A DNA stretch of 64,000 nucleotides from Vreelandella nigrificans (GCF_002374315.1 NZ_NWUX01000020.1:1-64000); one strand, 5' to 3'; shown: positions 1 through 7,376, counted from the first letter of the stretch. Notes: generated from the letters alone by a model not told the origin. Translations and numbers: made by a program.

Positions 1-61
1 CGCGGTGCCGGTGGGCCGGTGTTGGCAGCGAGGGCTGACAATCCACTCAGCCAGCGCCCTC

Positions 62-328
62 ATGAATAAGGCGGGTTTAACCGGTTATGGTGCTCTAAAT
101 TTTAGCCAAATATTAGCCAGAATTCTAATTACTAGTTCAACGTTGTTGATGTTGCCATTCATTTATGCGTTTTTTATTGTATTTGGTTTCTTGGGAGCGG
201 TATTAAGGCTCATTCTATGGCCAATAGTTCGCCTTGAGAATTCGGTTATTGGCCAAGATCAGTCTCCTCGTTTTTTTGGGGCTCTTAATACTGTTTTTGA
301 GTTTTTTTCTGCAACTAATAGCTCTTAA
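62..328 (+). CDS. Small membrane protein, cassette-borne, function unknown
   Basis: I do not recognise this protein. Taken from the ATG at 62 it is 88 residues with one long hydrophobic stretch (about residues 20-55, LLMLPFIYAFFIVFGFLGAV), so one or two membrane spans are likely. The reading frame is open to the window edge and no ribosome site precedes the ATG, so the gene could begin upstream of the window. The stop codon lies only two bases before an attC site, the usual layout of an integron gene cassette. The AT-rich composition contrasts with the minus-strand operon that follows. Confidence 0.55.
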   Translation: MNKAGLTGYGALNFSQILARILITSSTLLMLPFIYAFFIVFGFLGAVLRLILWPIVRLENSVIGQDQSPRFFGALNTVFEFFSATNSS

Positions 329-330
329 GA

Positions 331-449
331 GCTAACAAACTGCTTAAGAGTGATCCGTAAGCGTGGCATTTTTGGTATGCGGAGGCTTACGTGTTTAAGG
401 TGCGGTAACTTTTGCATTGCGTTACTCACACCTTAGTAAGGCGTTAGGG
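331..449 (+). other. attC recombination site, VCR type (about 119 bp)
   Basis: The site starts with the R'' box GCTAACAAAC and ends with the R' box GGCGTTAGGG. Between them it carries the long imperfect inverted repeat and the GTAAGCGTGGCATTTTTG block typical of Vibrio-type repeats (VCRs). It directly follows the stop of the small membrane-protein gene. No integrase gene is visible in the window. The right end abuts the truncated oxidoreductase gene, so it marks an insertion or deletion boundary. Confidence 0.85.
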
Positions 450-570
450 GCAAGGCGCACCCAGATGCTGTGCGATCCACCAGTGTGGCCTTATCGCCTC
501 TCTGCTGCAGGTGCCAGGCAACGGATACTCCGACCATGCCAGCACCTAGCACCAGAATCTCACGTGCCAT
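433..570 (-). pseudogene. N-terminal remnant of FAD-dependent amine/amino-acid oxidoreductase (DadA-like)
   Basis: Forty-five codons remain, starting with the ATG at 570. Residues 4-33 form a complete dinucleotide-binding beta-alpha-beta unit (ILVLGAGMVGVSVAWHL followed by a VDR strand end), as at the N-terminus of D-amino-acid oxidase/dehydrogenase proteins of about 400 residues. Similarity ends around codon 38, after TASG, where the frame runs into the attC end and stops. The gene lies 15 bases downstream of the transporter gene, in operon with it and the RidA gene. The original product would have oxidised amino acids; the present remnant cannot be functional. Confidence 0.8.
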
Positions 571-585
571 GAATCCATTAACGCC

Positions 586-1665
586 TTATTGGGCTCGTGC
601 AGTTTGTGCCTTGTGACTGTGCTTCATGCGTTGGCGCACCCAGGCAACGGTTATTGCGGTAATCAGGATGAACCCGATGTAGCCGAACACGGGATACACC
701 ATGCCGACCAGACTAACAAATCCAAACATGCTGCAGGCATAGGCAATGATGCCCGCTATTAAGGATCCAACGCGGAAAGACGTGGTATCGGCCGGCAAAA
801 ATCGGGATGAAAAAGAATAGAGGCAGCCCACTGCGGTATTGAAAATCATCAGCAGAATGACGACCGACACTAGCGAGGAAAGCGCAGGGGAAACCTCTAG
901 TGCCAAAGCCAGCATCGGCATAGGCGTATCGACCAGACTGTCCAGGCGCGACAGCATGGCCAGACTGATTGTCATCATCAGCGCACCCAGGGTAATGCCG
1001 CCAAGAATACCGCCCCAGGTTGCTTTGCGGCGGTCTTTTGCAGCACCGCTGGAGATGGCAAGAATCGCGACGCAGCCGAAGATGTTATACGAAACGTACA
1101 GCATGGCGCCCAGTGCCCAATGGCTGGTGGCTGCATTTTGGTCGAGTGCCAACTGGTTCAGTGTCGTCAGGTCGGTTTCTCGGGTTGCCAGTGCGTAGAT
1201 CGCGATACCCAGTGCCACCAGAATCAGCAGAGGAGTGATGCTGCTGATCAGCGTGAGCACTTTTTTCAGTTTGAGACAGGTGGCTGCAATTACCAGCAGA
1301 GTCACCAGCGCGCTGCCCCAGGCTGCAGGCAGGCCCAGTTTTTGTTCCAGCAGTGCACCGGCACCGGCCAGCATCACTACGGCTATGGCAAACATGAAAA
1401 ATGTCATCAGCAAATCGATGGGCTTGCTAAGCCAGGGGCCACAGATAGCTCGCACAACTTCCTTGTGAGAAGTCGCTTGAAGCTCGCTACCCAGATTCGC
1501 CAGCGTCATGCCCAGGAAGATAAAAGCGGCAGTACTCAGCGTGATACCTGCTAGCCCCCAAACGCCGAAGCTAACGAAGAATTGAAGCAGCTCTTGGCCT
1601 GAAGCAAAGCCTGCTCCAACCAGAAATCCGACAAAAGCGCCCGCGATTTTCAATACATCTTTCAT
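586..1665 (-). CDS. YkvI-family membrane transporter
   Basis: This is a 359-residue polytopic membrane protein with about ten hydrophobic segments, beginning with the characteristic glycine-rich first helix (GFLVGAGFASGQELLQFF) shared by YkvI-type members of the amino acid/polyamine transporter fold. The substrate is not experimentally fixed for the family. Here it sits between a RidA-type imine deaminase gene (50 bases upstream) and a broken amino-acid oxidoreductase gene (15 bases downstream), so amino-acid uptake is a reasonable inference. The length is complete and the ATG at 1665 follows a purine-rich stretch. Confidence 0.75.
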   Translation of the reverse strand: MKDVLKIAGAFVGFLVGAGFASGQELLQFFVSFGVWGLAGITLSTAAFIFLGMTLANLGSELQATSHKEVVRAICGPWLSKPIDLLMTFFMFAIAVVMLAGAGALLEQKLGLPAAWGSALVTLLVIAATCLKLKKVLTLISSITPLLILVALGIAIYALATRETDLTTLNQLALDQNAATSHWALGAMLYVSYNIFGCVAILAISSGAAKDRRKATWGGILGGITLGALMMTISLAMLSRLDSLVDTPMPMLALALEVSPALSSLVSVVILLMIFNTAVGCLYSFSSRFLPADTTSFRVGSLIAGIIAYACSMFGFVSLVGMVYPVFGYIGFILITAITVAWVRQRMKHSHKAQTARAQ

Positions 1666-1715
1666 GGTGCCAAATCCTCAGTTTCTTATTTTTCTGTGCC
1701 AGTCAGCTGGCTGAA

Positions 1716-2093
1716 TCAGGCTTCACCGACCCAGGCTTGCACTTCTACTTCTACATCAACGCCCAGTGCTAGGCCTGCTGTCACGGTGGAACGAACCGGC
1801 AGACCTGCTTCGAAATAGCGTTTGTAGACTTCGTTGAAGCCCGCAAAGTGCTTCATGTCCGACAGCCAGACGGTCGCTTTAACGACCTGCGAAAAACTTG
1901 CGCCACAGTGTTCAAGGGACTCGCCGATACGGGTCATGACCGCTTCGGTTTGCTCTTCGATACTGCCTTTGACGACTTCGCCTTCAGCAGTCATGGGAAC
2001 TTGGCCTGAAAGCATCAGGAAACCTCCCACGCGAACGGCACGGGAGAATGGGAAGGGCAAGTCGCTGGGGATACGTTCGATTGAATTGGACAT
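1716..2093 (-). CDS. RidA-family enamine/imine deaminase
   Basis: This is a 125-residue RidA/YjgF/UK114 protein. It keeps the family core: the GxVPM strand region, the EEQTEAVMTRIGE helix and the C-terminal end GVDVEVEVQAWV with an RSTV element at about residues 101-104, although a GLPVRS pattern replaces the more usual P-A-R-S/T. RidA proteins hydrolyse reactive 2-aminoacrylate-type intermediates released by PLP enzymes. The gene is first in a three-gene minus-strand operon and divergent from an XRE-cupin regulator. A PLP-dependent dehydratase gene 1.1 kb away could supply the substrate. Confidence 0.85.
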   Translation of the reverse strand: MSNSIERIPSDLPFPFSRAVRVGGFLMLSGQVPMTAEGEVVKGSIEEQTEAVMTRIGESLEHCGASFSQVVKATVWLSDMKHFAGFNEVYKRYFEAGLPVRSTVTAGLALGVDVEVEVQAWVGEA

Positions 2094-2159
2094 GGGGTTA
2101 TATCTCGTTGATGGCTATTGAGTGACCGAGCCGCGCGGGCAGCACGATAGAATCACCAT

Positions 2160-2191
2160 TTCTCTTAAATGATAATTCTCGTAAAAGAGAA
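2160..2191. promoter_or_regulatory. Inverted repeat in divergent promoter region, candidate operator
   Basis: The intergenic region between the RidA operon and the XRE-cupin gene holds TTCTCTT (2160-2166) and its exact complement AAGAGAA (2185-2191), with a further ATTCTC copy between them. The AT-rich surroundings suit promoters for both directions. The neighbouring XRE-cupin protein is the obvious candidate ligand; this is inference. Confidence 0.45.
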
Positions 2192-2278
2192 TATCAAATG
2201 TGAGAACCTTAAAGTCAAGCTGTTTTCGGGATACACTAGGACTTCGTATTCATAGCCAGGTCGAGCCGCGAAGCTTTC

Positions 2279-2905
2279 ATGCCAACAGACTCTCAATCCC
2301 AGCCGTCCGATACACTGATCGACCGAGTACTGGTCGGCTCTCGCCTAAGGGCTCACCGTAAACAGCAGAAATTCACCCTGAAACAGGTGTCTGAGAAAAG
2401 TGGTGTTGCGCTTTCAACGCTGTCGAAAATGGAGTTGGGGCAGGCAACTGTCGGCTATGACAAGCTTGCTGCCGCCGCACGTGTTCTGAATATCAGCCTG
2501 TCCCAGCTGTTCAACCCTGAATCGGGTGCAGACAGTTCAGCTAAGCCAACGGTGGTCACCAGCAAAATTTCTGAGGCGACTGGGTATGCTACTGGCAGCT
2601 ATGAATATCATCCTATTGCGGGTGAGTTTCCCGGTCGGAGCATGATGCCGGTTTATGCTCGGATTCAGGCGCGTGATCTGGGGGAGTTTGAAGACTTCAT
2701 CCGCCACCCCGGAGAGGAGTTTGCCATGGTGCTATCGGGGCGCGTCTGCATTCGCTTTGAAAATGGTGAAAGCATCAGCTTGGGTGAACGAGAAACGGCG
2801 TACTTCAACAGCTCCATCGGGCATATTTATCTGGCCGAGGGTGATGAAGATGCAGAAGTAATAGCTGTGATGTCGGAACCCAAAGAGGGCGATCTCCAAG
2901 GCTGA
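2279..2905 (+). CDS. XRE-family regulator with C-terminal cupin sensor domain
   Basis: The product of 208 residues has an N-terminal HTH_3 domain (about residues 17-75, with LKQVSEKSGVALSTLSKMELGQATVGYDKL as helix-turn-helix) and a C-terminal cupin_2 barrel (about 110-200, HPGEEFAMVLSGRVCIRFENG). This architecture is typical of small-molecule-responsive regulators (PuuR/SutR-like) controlling amino-acid or polyamine genes. It is divergent from the RidA-YkvI-oxidoreductase operon, with a palindrome in between, and probably controls that operon and perhaps itself. The ATG at 2279 is preceded by a weak purine-rich site. Confidence 0.85.
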   Translation: MPTDSQSQPSDTLIDRVLVGSRLRAHRKQQKFTLKQVSEKSGVALSTLSKMELGQATVGYDKLAAAARVLNISLSQLFNPESGADSSAKPTVVTSKISEATGYATGSYEYHPIAGEFPGRSMMPVYARIQARDLGEFEDFIRHPGEEFAMVLSGRVCIRFENGESISLGERETAYFNSSIGHIYLAEGDEDAEVIAVMSEPKEGDLQG

Positions 2906-3248
2906 ACCAGCTATCAGGCTTCGCTAATTTCGTGAAAACACAGAATGTAAAGGGGGAGCCCCTGGCAAGTTCCCCACCTCACCACATTGGCCAGCTTCGT
3001 CAGTCGGCATGCCGATGAGATTGAAGCACTATCTGAACAAGTGCTGCTGGTGTGCTATTTGCAGAGCGGGATAAGTTACTTTATTAGGGCAAATACAGTT
3101 TTCAACTCACTTGAGCTGAGCGCTCAAGTAGCTGAATGCCGATATTAAGATGATTCATCCGGATGACCGGCTGAGTAAATGAATAAGGAAAACAGGCGGC
3201 GGAAACGGCTCAAAATTGGGCTTTTCTTCATCCTCGTGATAGGTGCTC
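2906..3248. other. Intergenic stretch, nothing recognised
   Basis: This stretch of 343 bases separates the cupin regulator and the dehydratase genes. It contains a G-run/C-run pair near 2952-2980 (GGGGGAGCCCC and TTCCCC) that could fold weakly but has no T-tract. I see no coding region, attC box or repeat copy. Confidence 0.5.
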
Positions 3249-4175
3249 ATGACACTACACATTGAAACTCCTCTGATCGAATTCCGCACAATGAGCGTTA
3301 CCACTGAACGTTCGGTCTGGATTAAGCTTGATGCACTGCAGCCGCCCGGTTCATTCAAGATACGGGGCATTGGCCATGCGTGCGAAACCTATCTGGCTCG
3401 AGGTGCTCGAAGGTTCATTTCGTCATCTGGAGGAAATGCTGGCTTGGCTGTCGCCTACGCCGGTCGTCGGCTAGGTGTTCCGGTTACGGTTGTAGTGCCG
3501 GAAACCACCACTGAAAGAGCAAAAGAACTGCTGCGATTGGAGAAAGCGGAGGTCATCGTGCATGGTGCCTCCTGGCAAGAAGCCAACGCCTTTGCACAAT
3601 CGTTGATAGGCGCATTGGATGCATTTCTCCACCCCTTTGATGATCCGCTGCTTTGGCAGGGCCACGCCACACTGATTGATGAAGTTTTTCGTTCCGGTCT
3701 TAAGCCCGACGCTGTCGTGCTTTCCGTTGGCGGAGGTGGTCTGTTTTCAGGTGTGGTAGAAGGGCTTCATCGTAACGGATGGAGTGATATCCCCGTTTTC
3801 GCCGTAGAAACTACGGGTGCCGCCTCATTTCATGCAGCCGTAAACGCCGGTCATACGGTCGAGTTAGAAAAGATAACAAGCATCGCCACCTCACTTGGTG
3901 CCAAGCGTGTTTGCGAGAATGCTTTCCAATGTTCAAAAACTCACCCTATCCACAGCGTCGTGGTATCAGACCAAAGCGCACTGACTGCCTGCGAACGTTT
4001 CCTTGACGATCATCGCATAGTGGTAGAGCCTGCCTGCGGTGCGAGCCTGGCAATGGCATATGAGAGTGCATCAGAACTCGAAAGTTTCAGCAATATATTG
4101 GTCGTAGTATGTGGCGGCGCTACGTCCACGATTGATCAAATCAGGGATTGGAATAGCGGCAAACACGCCCTATAA
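3249..4175 (+). CDS. PLP-dependent serine/threonine dehydratase-like protein
   Basis: The protein has 308 residues from the ATG at 3249 (an in-frame GTG at 3243 is possible). It shows the fold-type II PLP signature: PPGSFKIRG with the Schiff-base lysine near residue 37, the SSGGNAGLA phosphate/substrate loop, and the VGGGGLFSG cofactor-phosphate loop, with a C-terminal VCGGATST. Such enzymes convert L-serine or L-threonine to 2-oxo acids and ammonia through 2-aminoacrylate or 2-aminocrotonate, which RidA hydrolyses; a RidA gene lies nearby. It is shorter than biosynthetic IlvA because it lacks the ACT regulatory part. The sequence downstream is repetitive. Confidence 0.8.
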   Translation: MTLHIETPLIEFRTMSVTTERSVWIKLDALQPPGSFKIRGIGHACETYLARGARRFISSSGGNAGLAVAYAGRRLGVPVTVVVPETTTERAKELLRLEKAEVIVHGASWQEANAFAQSLIGALDAFLHPFDDPLLWQGHATLIDEVFRSGLKPDAVVLSVGGGGLFSGVVEGLHRNGWSDIPVFAVETTGAASFHAAVNAGHTVELEKITSIATSLGAKRVCENAFQCSKTHPIHSVVVSDQSALTACERFLDDHRIVVEPACGASLAMAYESASELESFSNILVVVCGGATSTIDQIRDWNSGKHAL

Positions 4176-4229
4176 CAAGGCCAAGCAACTAAGATCAGTA
4201 ACTCCCGCTGCTAACGCTGGGCGTTCAAT
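4172..4229 (+). other. Possible degenerate attC after the dehydratase gene
   Basis: The dehydratase stop is embedded in TATAACAAGG (R''-like), and 40-50 bases later lies GCTGGGCGTTCAAT (R'-like but deviating from GTTRRRY). The internal arms pair poorly. This could be a decayed attC or coincidence. Confidence 0.25.
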
Positions 4230-4237
4230 GTTGCCTG

Positions 4238-4394
4238 ATAAGGCGACGGGAATGACTGCTTCTCTCCAGCCGTCATTCCCGCATGCCTTTAGCGGGAATC
4301 CATTTCGATTTAAGCACCCTAGCTTCGGCTGAAAAGGTCAAATTGGATTCCCGATAACCACACTCGGGAATGACGTGGCTGAGGTGGTTCAGGA
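4238..4394. repeat. Palindromic intergenic repeat (MITE/REP-like), copy A
   Basis: This unit of about 157 bases is nearly identical to the one at 8148-8300 and in the same orientation. It contains two hairpins, TCATTCCCGC...GCGGGAAT (about 4273-4299) and ATTCCCG...CGGGAATGA (about 4347-4373), which also pair with each other because GTCATTCCCG is complementary to CGGGAATGAC. It ends with a shared GATTGGTTCATGCTCCTC tail to about 4427. It resembles REP/NEMIS-like non-autonomous elements. Confidence 0.8.
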
Positions 4395-4434
4395 ATGACG
4401 GGATTGAGTAGATTGGTTCATGCTCCTCTGCATT

Positions 4435-4536
4435 CGCCAAGCCCTACATCATCCGCTGAATGAAGTCGATGCCCAAGCCTAGTGCACCGCGACAGATCAA
4501 GTCGTTGAAACCCTGCGTTACGTCCTCAAAGCCTAA
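4435..4536 (+). pseudogene. 3' remnant of an unidentified gene, copy A (with stop codon)
   Basis: The 34 codons match the end of the reading frame at 17213-17341. Both share CGCCAAGCCCTA at the start and a C-terminus reading DQVVETLRYVLKA. In this copy a TGG (Trp) codon of the other copy is TAG and a short internal stretch is missing. I do not recognise the parent protein. The tail is followed, in both places, by the same composite repeat. Confidence 0.5.
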
Positions 4537-4564
4537 GCTCATGCGTCTCCCGCAACATCGTCAC

Positions 4565-4947
4565 TGTATTAGCAGTGTTGTAGGAGGGCGCTTCAGCGCG
4601 CGATGATCACGCCACATAAGCAATCTAGCCACCCCGTAGCGCGACGTAACGCTTGGCGAGGAACGAGCCAAAAGGCACCCGCGATGGCAGCGTCAGCTGC
4701 CCAAAGCCTGCTCCAGCTCAATTTCTCATCGAAGCCACGTGACCTAAGCCAAATTTATCAATAAAGTATGATTAAATCGTAAAAACGAGCCGGCACGCGA
4801 ATTTTGGATATGTTGCCATGCGGGATAAATAAAACTATAAAAACAGTGGTTTATGATTTTTGGAACGGCTAGATAACACCAATAATGTGCTGGCATGTTC
4901 AAGGGTGTTATGCAGCAGGCTATATAATCACTGTTAGGAGAGAGAAT
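4565..4947 (+). repeat. Composite intergenic module, copy A, with attI-like end
   Basis: Three parts follow one another. The first is a GC-rich palindromic part (GTAGCGCGACGTAACGCTTGG, then AAAGGCACCCGCGATGG) shared with 17395-17545 and 22205-22270. The second is an AT-rich core at 4738-4815 (GACCTAAGCCAAATTTAT, GTATGATTA, ACGAGC, TTTTGGATATG) shared with 11551-11628, 15555-15632 and 22279-22354. The third is GTTATGCAGCAGG (4907-4919) followed by GTTAGGAG (4933-4940), which resembles the end of attI1 of mobile integrons. The next gene is a cassette with its own attC. Confidence 0.6.
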
Positions 4948-4952
4948 ATCAG

Positions 4953-5594
4953 ATGGATGAGGAGAAACTGAAAGCGTCGCTAGGCTTTCTCGAAGAATTA
5001 ATGACTGGAACCGCTGATGTTCTACCTGAGCACATCGGAAATCCTATCAAGAAAATTTCGGAGTTTAGGAAGACGTTAAATTCTGAAACTGACCGCGGTT
5101 GTGCATTAATGGCAGCAGCTTATATTGATGAAAAGCTAGGCGGGCTACTTAAGTCATACTTGGTGGATGATCCCAAAATTATAAAACGAATGTTCGATTT
5201 TAATGGGCCTTTTGGAACATTTTCATCAAGGATTGACTCAACGTATTCGCTTGGCCTATTGCCAGGCAATGTTCACAAAGACATTCACCTTTTAAGGAAG
5301 ATACGCAATGATTTCGCTCATGTTTCAAGCGCATTAACTTTTGATGACGAGCCAATTTCTTCAAGGTGCAGAGAACTACATTTAGATGGCAAGGATAACA
5401 CCTCAAGACCGAGAGGAAAATTTACAAGAGCTATGATGGCTGCCCTTGGTGTTATCGAAGTCTCTACTCAGCAATTAAAGAGGCGCTCTGCCATGCCAGA
5501 CCATGATATTTCTCTTAATCAAAAAGGTATAGATGCTCTTAGAGAGTTTCTAAAAAACAACGGGATGGGAGATCTGGTTGATCTTGTGCAGTAA
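4953..5594 (+). CDS. MtlR (mannitol repressor)-like domain protein, cassette-borne
   Basis: This protein of 213 residues has an MltR/MtlR-like domain at about residues 40-165: the signature DRGCALMAAAYIDEKLGGLL, then FGPFGTF-like and RIDSTYSLGLL elements, and the helix LLRKIRNDFAH. Family members are found widely outside mannitol operons, in phages and integrons, and their biochemical role there is unknown, so the name should not be read as a mannitol function. No DNA-binding motif is visible. The start is preceded by GGAGAG, and an attC starts four bases after the stop, so this is an integron cassette gene. Confidence 0.75.
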   Translation: MDEEKLKASLGFLEELMTGTADVLPEHIGNPIKKISEFRKTLNSETDRGCALMAAAYIDEKLGGLLKSYLVDDPKIIKRMFDFNGPFGTFSSRIDSTYSLGLLPGNVHKDIHLLRKIRNDFAHVSSALTFDDEPISSRCRELHLDGKDNTSRPRGKFTRAMMAALGVIEVSTQQLKRRSAMPDHDISLNQKGIDALREFLKNNGMGDLVDLVQ

Positions 5595-5598
5595 ATCT

Positions 5599-5668
5599 CC
5601 TAACAAGTTGCTGCACGCGGAAAAATTACTCGCTGCGCTCCCAATTTTCCGGTGAGCAAGGCGTTGAG
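5599..5668 (+). other. attC recombination site (70 bp)
   Basis: The R'' box CCTAACAAG and R' box GGCGTTGAGG enclose TTGCTGCACGCGG and CCGGTGAGCAAGGC arms with the central ACTCGCTGCGCTCCC motif seen in many Pseudomonas/Xanthomonas-type attC sites. It closes the MtlR-like cassette. Confidence 0.85.
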
Positions 5669-5832
5669 GCTGTAGAAAAAGGTCGTAAGCATTTATCGAC
5701 CAGGAATTGTTCATTAATTGAGCTAAAAATAGCCTCTAATCTTAAAATCTGAAGCGCTTTTCACCGAAAACTCTTCTAGATTTTACATATGAGCATCATC
5801 GAAAAATTGGTCGAGGTTTTTTCTACAGCCTC
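5666..5832. mobile_element. ORF-less 167-bp element with 15-bp perfect terminal inverted repeats
   Basis: GAGGCTGTAGAAAAA at 5666-5680 is repeated in exact inverted form at 5818-5832, and each end is bordered by GTT (GTT before GAGG at 5663 and GTTATATG at 5833). No open reading frame of note lies inside. It occupies the place of a cassette between the attC at 5599-5668 and the gene at 5854. It can be read as a gene-less cassette or as a small non-autonomous element targeted to attC ends. Confidence 0.65.
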
Positions 5833-5853
5833 GTTATATGCAAGGAGAGTATC

Positions 5854-6117
5854 GTGGTGCCACCAATCGTGAAATCAGGTGATTGGATTAAAGTAAAATC
5901 AAATGCAGATAGCTTTGGTATTGATGGGTATGTGTTTTCAGTTGTTTCAAAAGAATGTCTAAGTGTTGGCTACTACCAAAATGGTATCAAGGCGATTCGC
6001 GAGAATGTGATTTGGAGTGGTGAGTATTGGATGTTCGAGAACTCAGGACCTTCAGGTTCATATCTCAAGGGACCTGACGAGGCCATTGTTAAAAGAGGAC
6101 CGCCTAAAAATCGATAG
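5854..6117 (+). CDS. Hypothetical protein, cassette-borne
   Basis: This protein of 87 residues starts at GTG 5854, after CAAGGAGAG. I do not recognise a named family. The content (SGDWIKVKSNADSFGIDGYVFSVV, then GYYQNGIKAI and GEYWMFENSGPSGSYL) suggests a small SH3-like beta barrel of the kind seen in single-domain cassette proteins; that is inference. It begins 16 bases after GTTATATG, where a cassette should begin, and is followed five bases after its stop by another small frame, so the cassette may hold two genes. Confidence 0.6.
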   Translation: MVPPIVKSGDWIKVKSNADSFGIDGYVFSVVSKECLSVGYYQNGIKAIRENVIWSGEYWMFENSGPSGSYLKGPDEAIVKRGPPKNR

Positions 6118-6122
6118 AATGA

Positions 6123-6377
6123 TTGAGTGTACTTAGGCCGATAGGGGCGGTAGGTGGGGGAGTTACGATCCCCATGGCGCTTGTTGGCTCTGTGGCCCTT
6201 CTGCTTATCTTGTTGCGTTACATTAGTATTAGATTGATTCCGTCGGATCAAAACAACATTAAGGAGGTGTCTATGGTAAAAACATTAACTTCTCGTACTC
6301 GTGTTTTTTTAAGCTCAACCCTTGAAACAATATGGGCTGCTGGAGTCGGGAGCGTTGCTGGACACCTATCGACCTAA
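6123..6377 (+). CDS. Small membrane protein ORF, cassette-borne (start uncertain)
   Basis: The frame can start at TTG 6123, ATG 6174 or ATG 6273, the last preceded by an excellent AAGGAGG site but giving only about 34 residues. The longer form carries one hydrophobic segment (PMALVGSVALLLILLRYISI). No family is recognised. It ends 13 bases before ATATAACACC, which looks like the R'' half of an attC interrupted by the IS remnant that follows. Confidence 0.35.
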   Translation: MSVLRPIGAVGGGVTIPMALVGSVALLLILLRYISIRLIPSDQNNIKEVSMVKTLTSRTRVFLSSTLETIWAAGVGSVAGHLST

Positions 6378-6386
6378 GTGAATTCA

Positions 6387-6400
6387 ACATATAACACCAA
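6387..6400 (+). other. Left (R'') stub of an attC split by an insertion sequence
   Basis: CATATAACACCAA directly after a cassette gene looks like the R'' end of an attC (RYYYAAC). The rest of the attC is on the far side of the IS remnant at 7300-7376. Confidence 0.5.
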
Positions 6401-7292
6401 TGAGCCTTCTGTCTGTCAATAGGCCGCAGTGTTTTTATTGGCCGCGTAGCGGTCAATATCAAATCCCTGAGCCAGTGATCCTACTTCATCTGTCATCGTT
6501 GGCTGTGAATGGCTTACAGCAAACACCTATTAAGGCTCTCTAACGTGGTAATTCACCACTGCTAAACCGAGTTGCTCCTTGCAGGTTGGTCTGGGCACTA
6601 GACATTCATCGGTTAACCAGCCTCTGTACTATTCAAACAAATCCCAGTTAGTTTCAGGTTCAGCGCCGGTATAAGTCCACCCGCTCAGGATATTGGTGCG
6701 CGCCAGTAGGATGGGTAATTAAAGCGACGGGCTTCGAGTTGGGTGTAGACGTCGGGCTTCAGATCTCAAGATCAGTCAGAAGATGCCCAATTTTAGCATC
6801 GATATTGCGCTAAGTTGTCATATTGTGAAGGGTTCTGCTAAGTTGTTCTCTGGTGCTGAAATTCTTCAAATTAACCTTGTTGGGTAGCAGGTTGTACTGA
6901 CTCGCTATGTTGACAATATGGGCTTTGAGATCAGTACCGTGGCGAACTAGCCCCGTTCGGCGGCAAAGCAGGTTTCGGGTAGCTCGCATGCTGCGAGGGT
7001 AGACATAAGCGATCCAGTACCAGCAGTGCATGCATTCGACGCCGATTACTAGATCATCCAGGTAGGTGTCGATTAGCCGAAGTAGAGGTTCTGGGCTAGC
7101 GGGAATCTCTTTATGTAACAGGGTTTCGCCCTACTGATCCAGGATGCAGACATATAGGCTACGGGCATGCAGATCAATTCCACAGTAGTGACGGTGAGTG
7201 CTATTGTAAAAGTTCATTGAGTCTTCTCCTGTTAGGTTTGGTCGCCTTTTCAGCTTAGCCAAACAGGCTGAGCTGGGGGAGAAGGCTCAATG
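6398..7292 (-). mobile_element. Decayed IS110-family (IS1111 group) element inserted in an attC
   Basis: The element is bounded by a 10-bp inverted repeat, TGAGCCTTCT at 6401-6410 and AGAAGGCTCA at 7280-7289, which fits the sub-terminal repeats of the IS1111 group. It carries a broken transposase read on the minus strand. It is about 0.9 kb against a usual 1.4-1.5 kb, so internal DNA has been lost. The flanks are the two halves of an attC, matching the known attC-targeting IS1111-attC elements. The part at 6460-6800 shows no recognisable coding content. Confidence 0.7.
6810..7217 (-). pseudogene. IS110/IS1111-type transposase remnant
   Basis: Read from ATG 7217 (preceded by AGGAGAAG), the protein begins MNFYNSTHRHYCGIDLHARS, the DEDD-transposase N-terminus of IS1111 elements with the first acidic residue in GIDLH. 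It then reads ASPEPLL and GVEC-WYW, jumps directly to YVYPRSMRATRNLLCRR, and continues to SQYNLLPNKVN. A TAG at 7131-7133 interrupts it, about 50 codons between WYW and YVYP are deleted, and the catalytic C-terminal half is missing. It is non-functional. Confidence 0.8.
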
Positions 7293-7299
7293 AGTATCA

Positions 7300-7376
7300 A
7301 TCGCATGTTGTCGGACTGGTTTTCCGCTGCGCTCCGAAATTTCCGCAGAGCACGACTTTTGGCGCAAAAGGTTAGT
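7300..7376 (+). other. Right part of an attC split by the IS1111 remnant
   Basis: GTTGTCGGACTGG, TTTTCCGCTGCGCTCCG and the matching AAATTTCCG/CACGAC arm, closed by AAAAGGTTAGTC, form the L''-loop-L'-R' part of an attC. The next cassette gene starts at 7380, right after the R' box. Confidence 0.65.

Noticed and set aside
2952-2980. Terminator after the XRE-cupin gene
   Set aside because: The G-run/C-run pairing is imperfect and there is no T-tract, so it was not listed.
4953-5594. Reading the MtlR-like protein as a mannitol operon repressor
   Set aside because: There are no mannitol genes nearby and the gene lies in an integron cassette; only the domain is supported.
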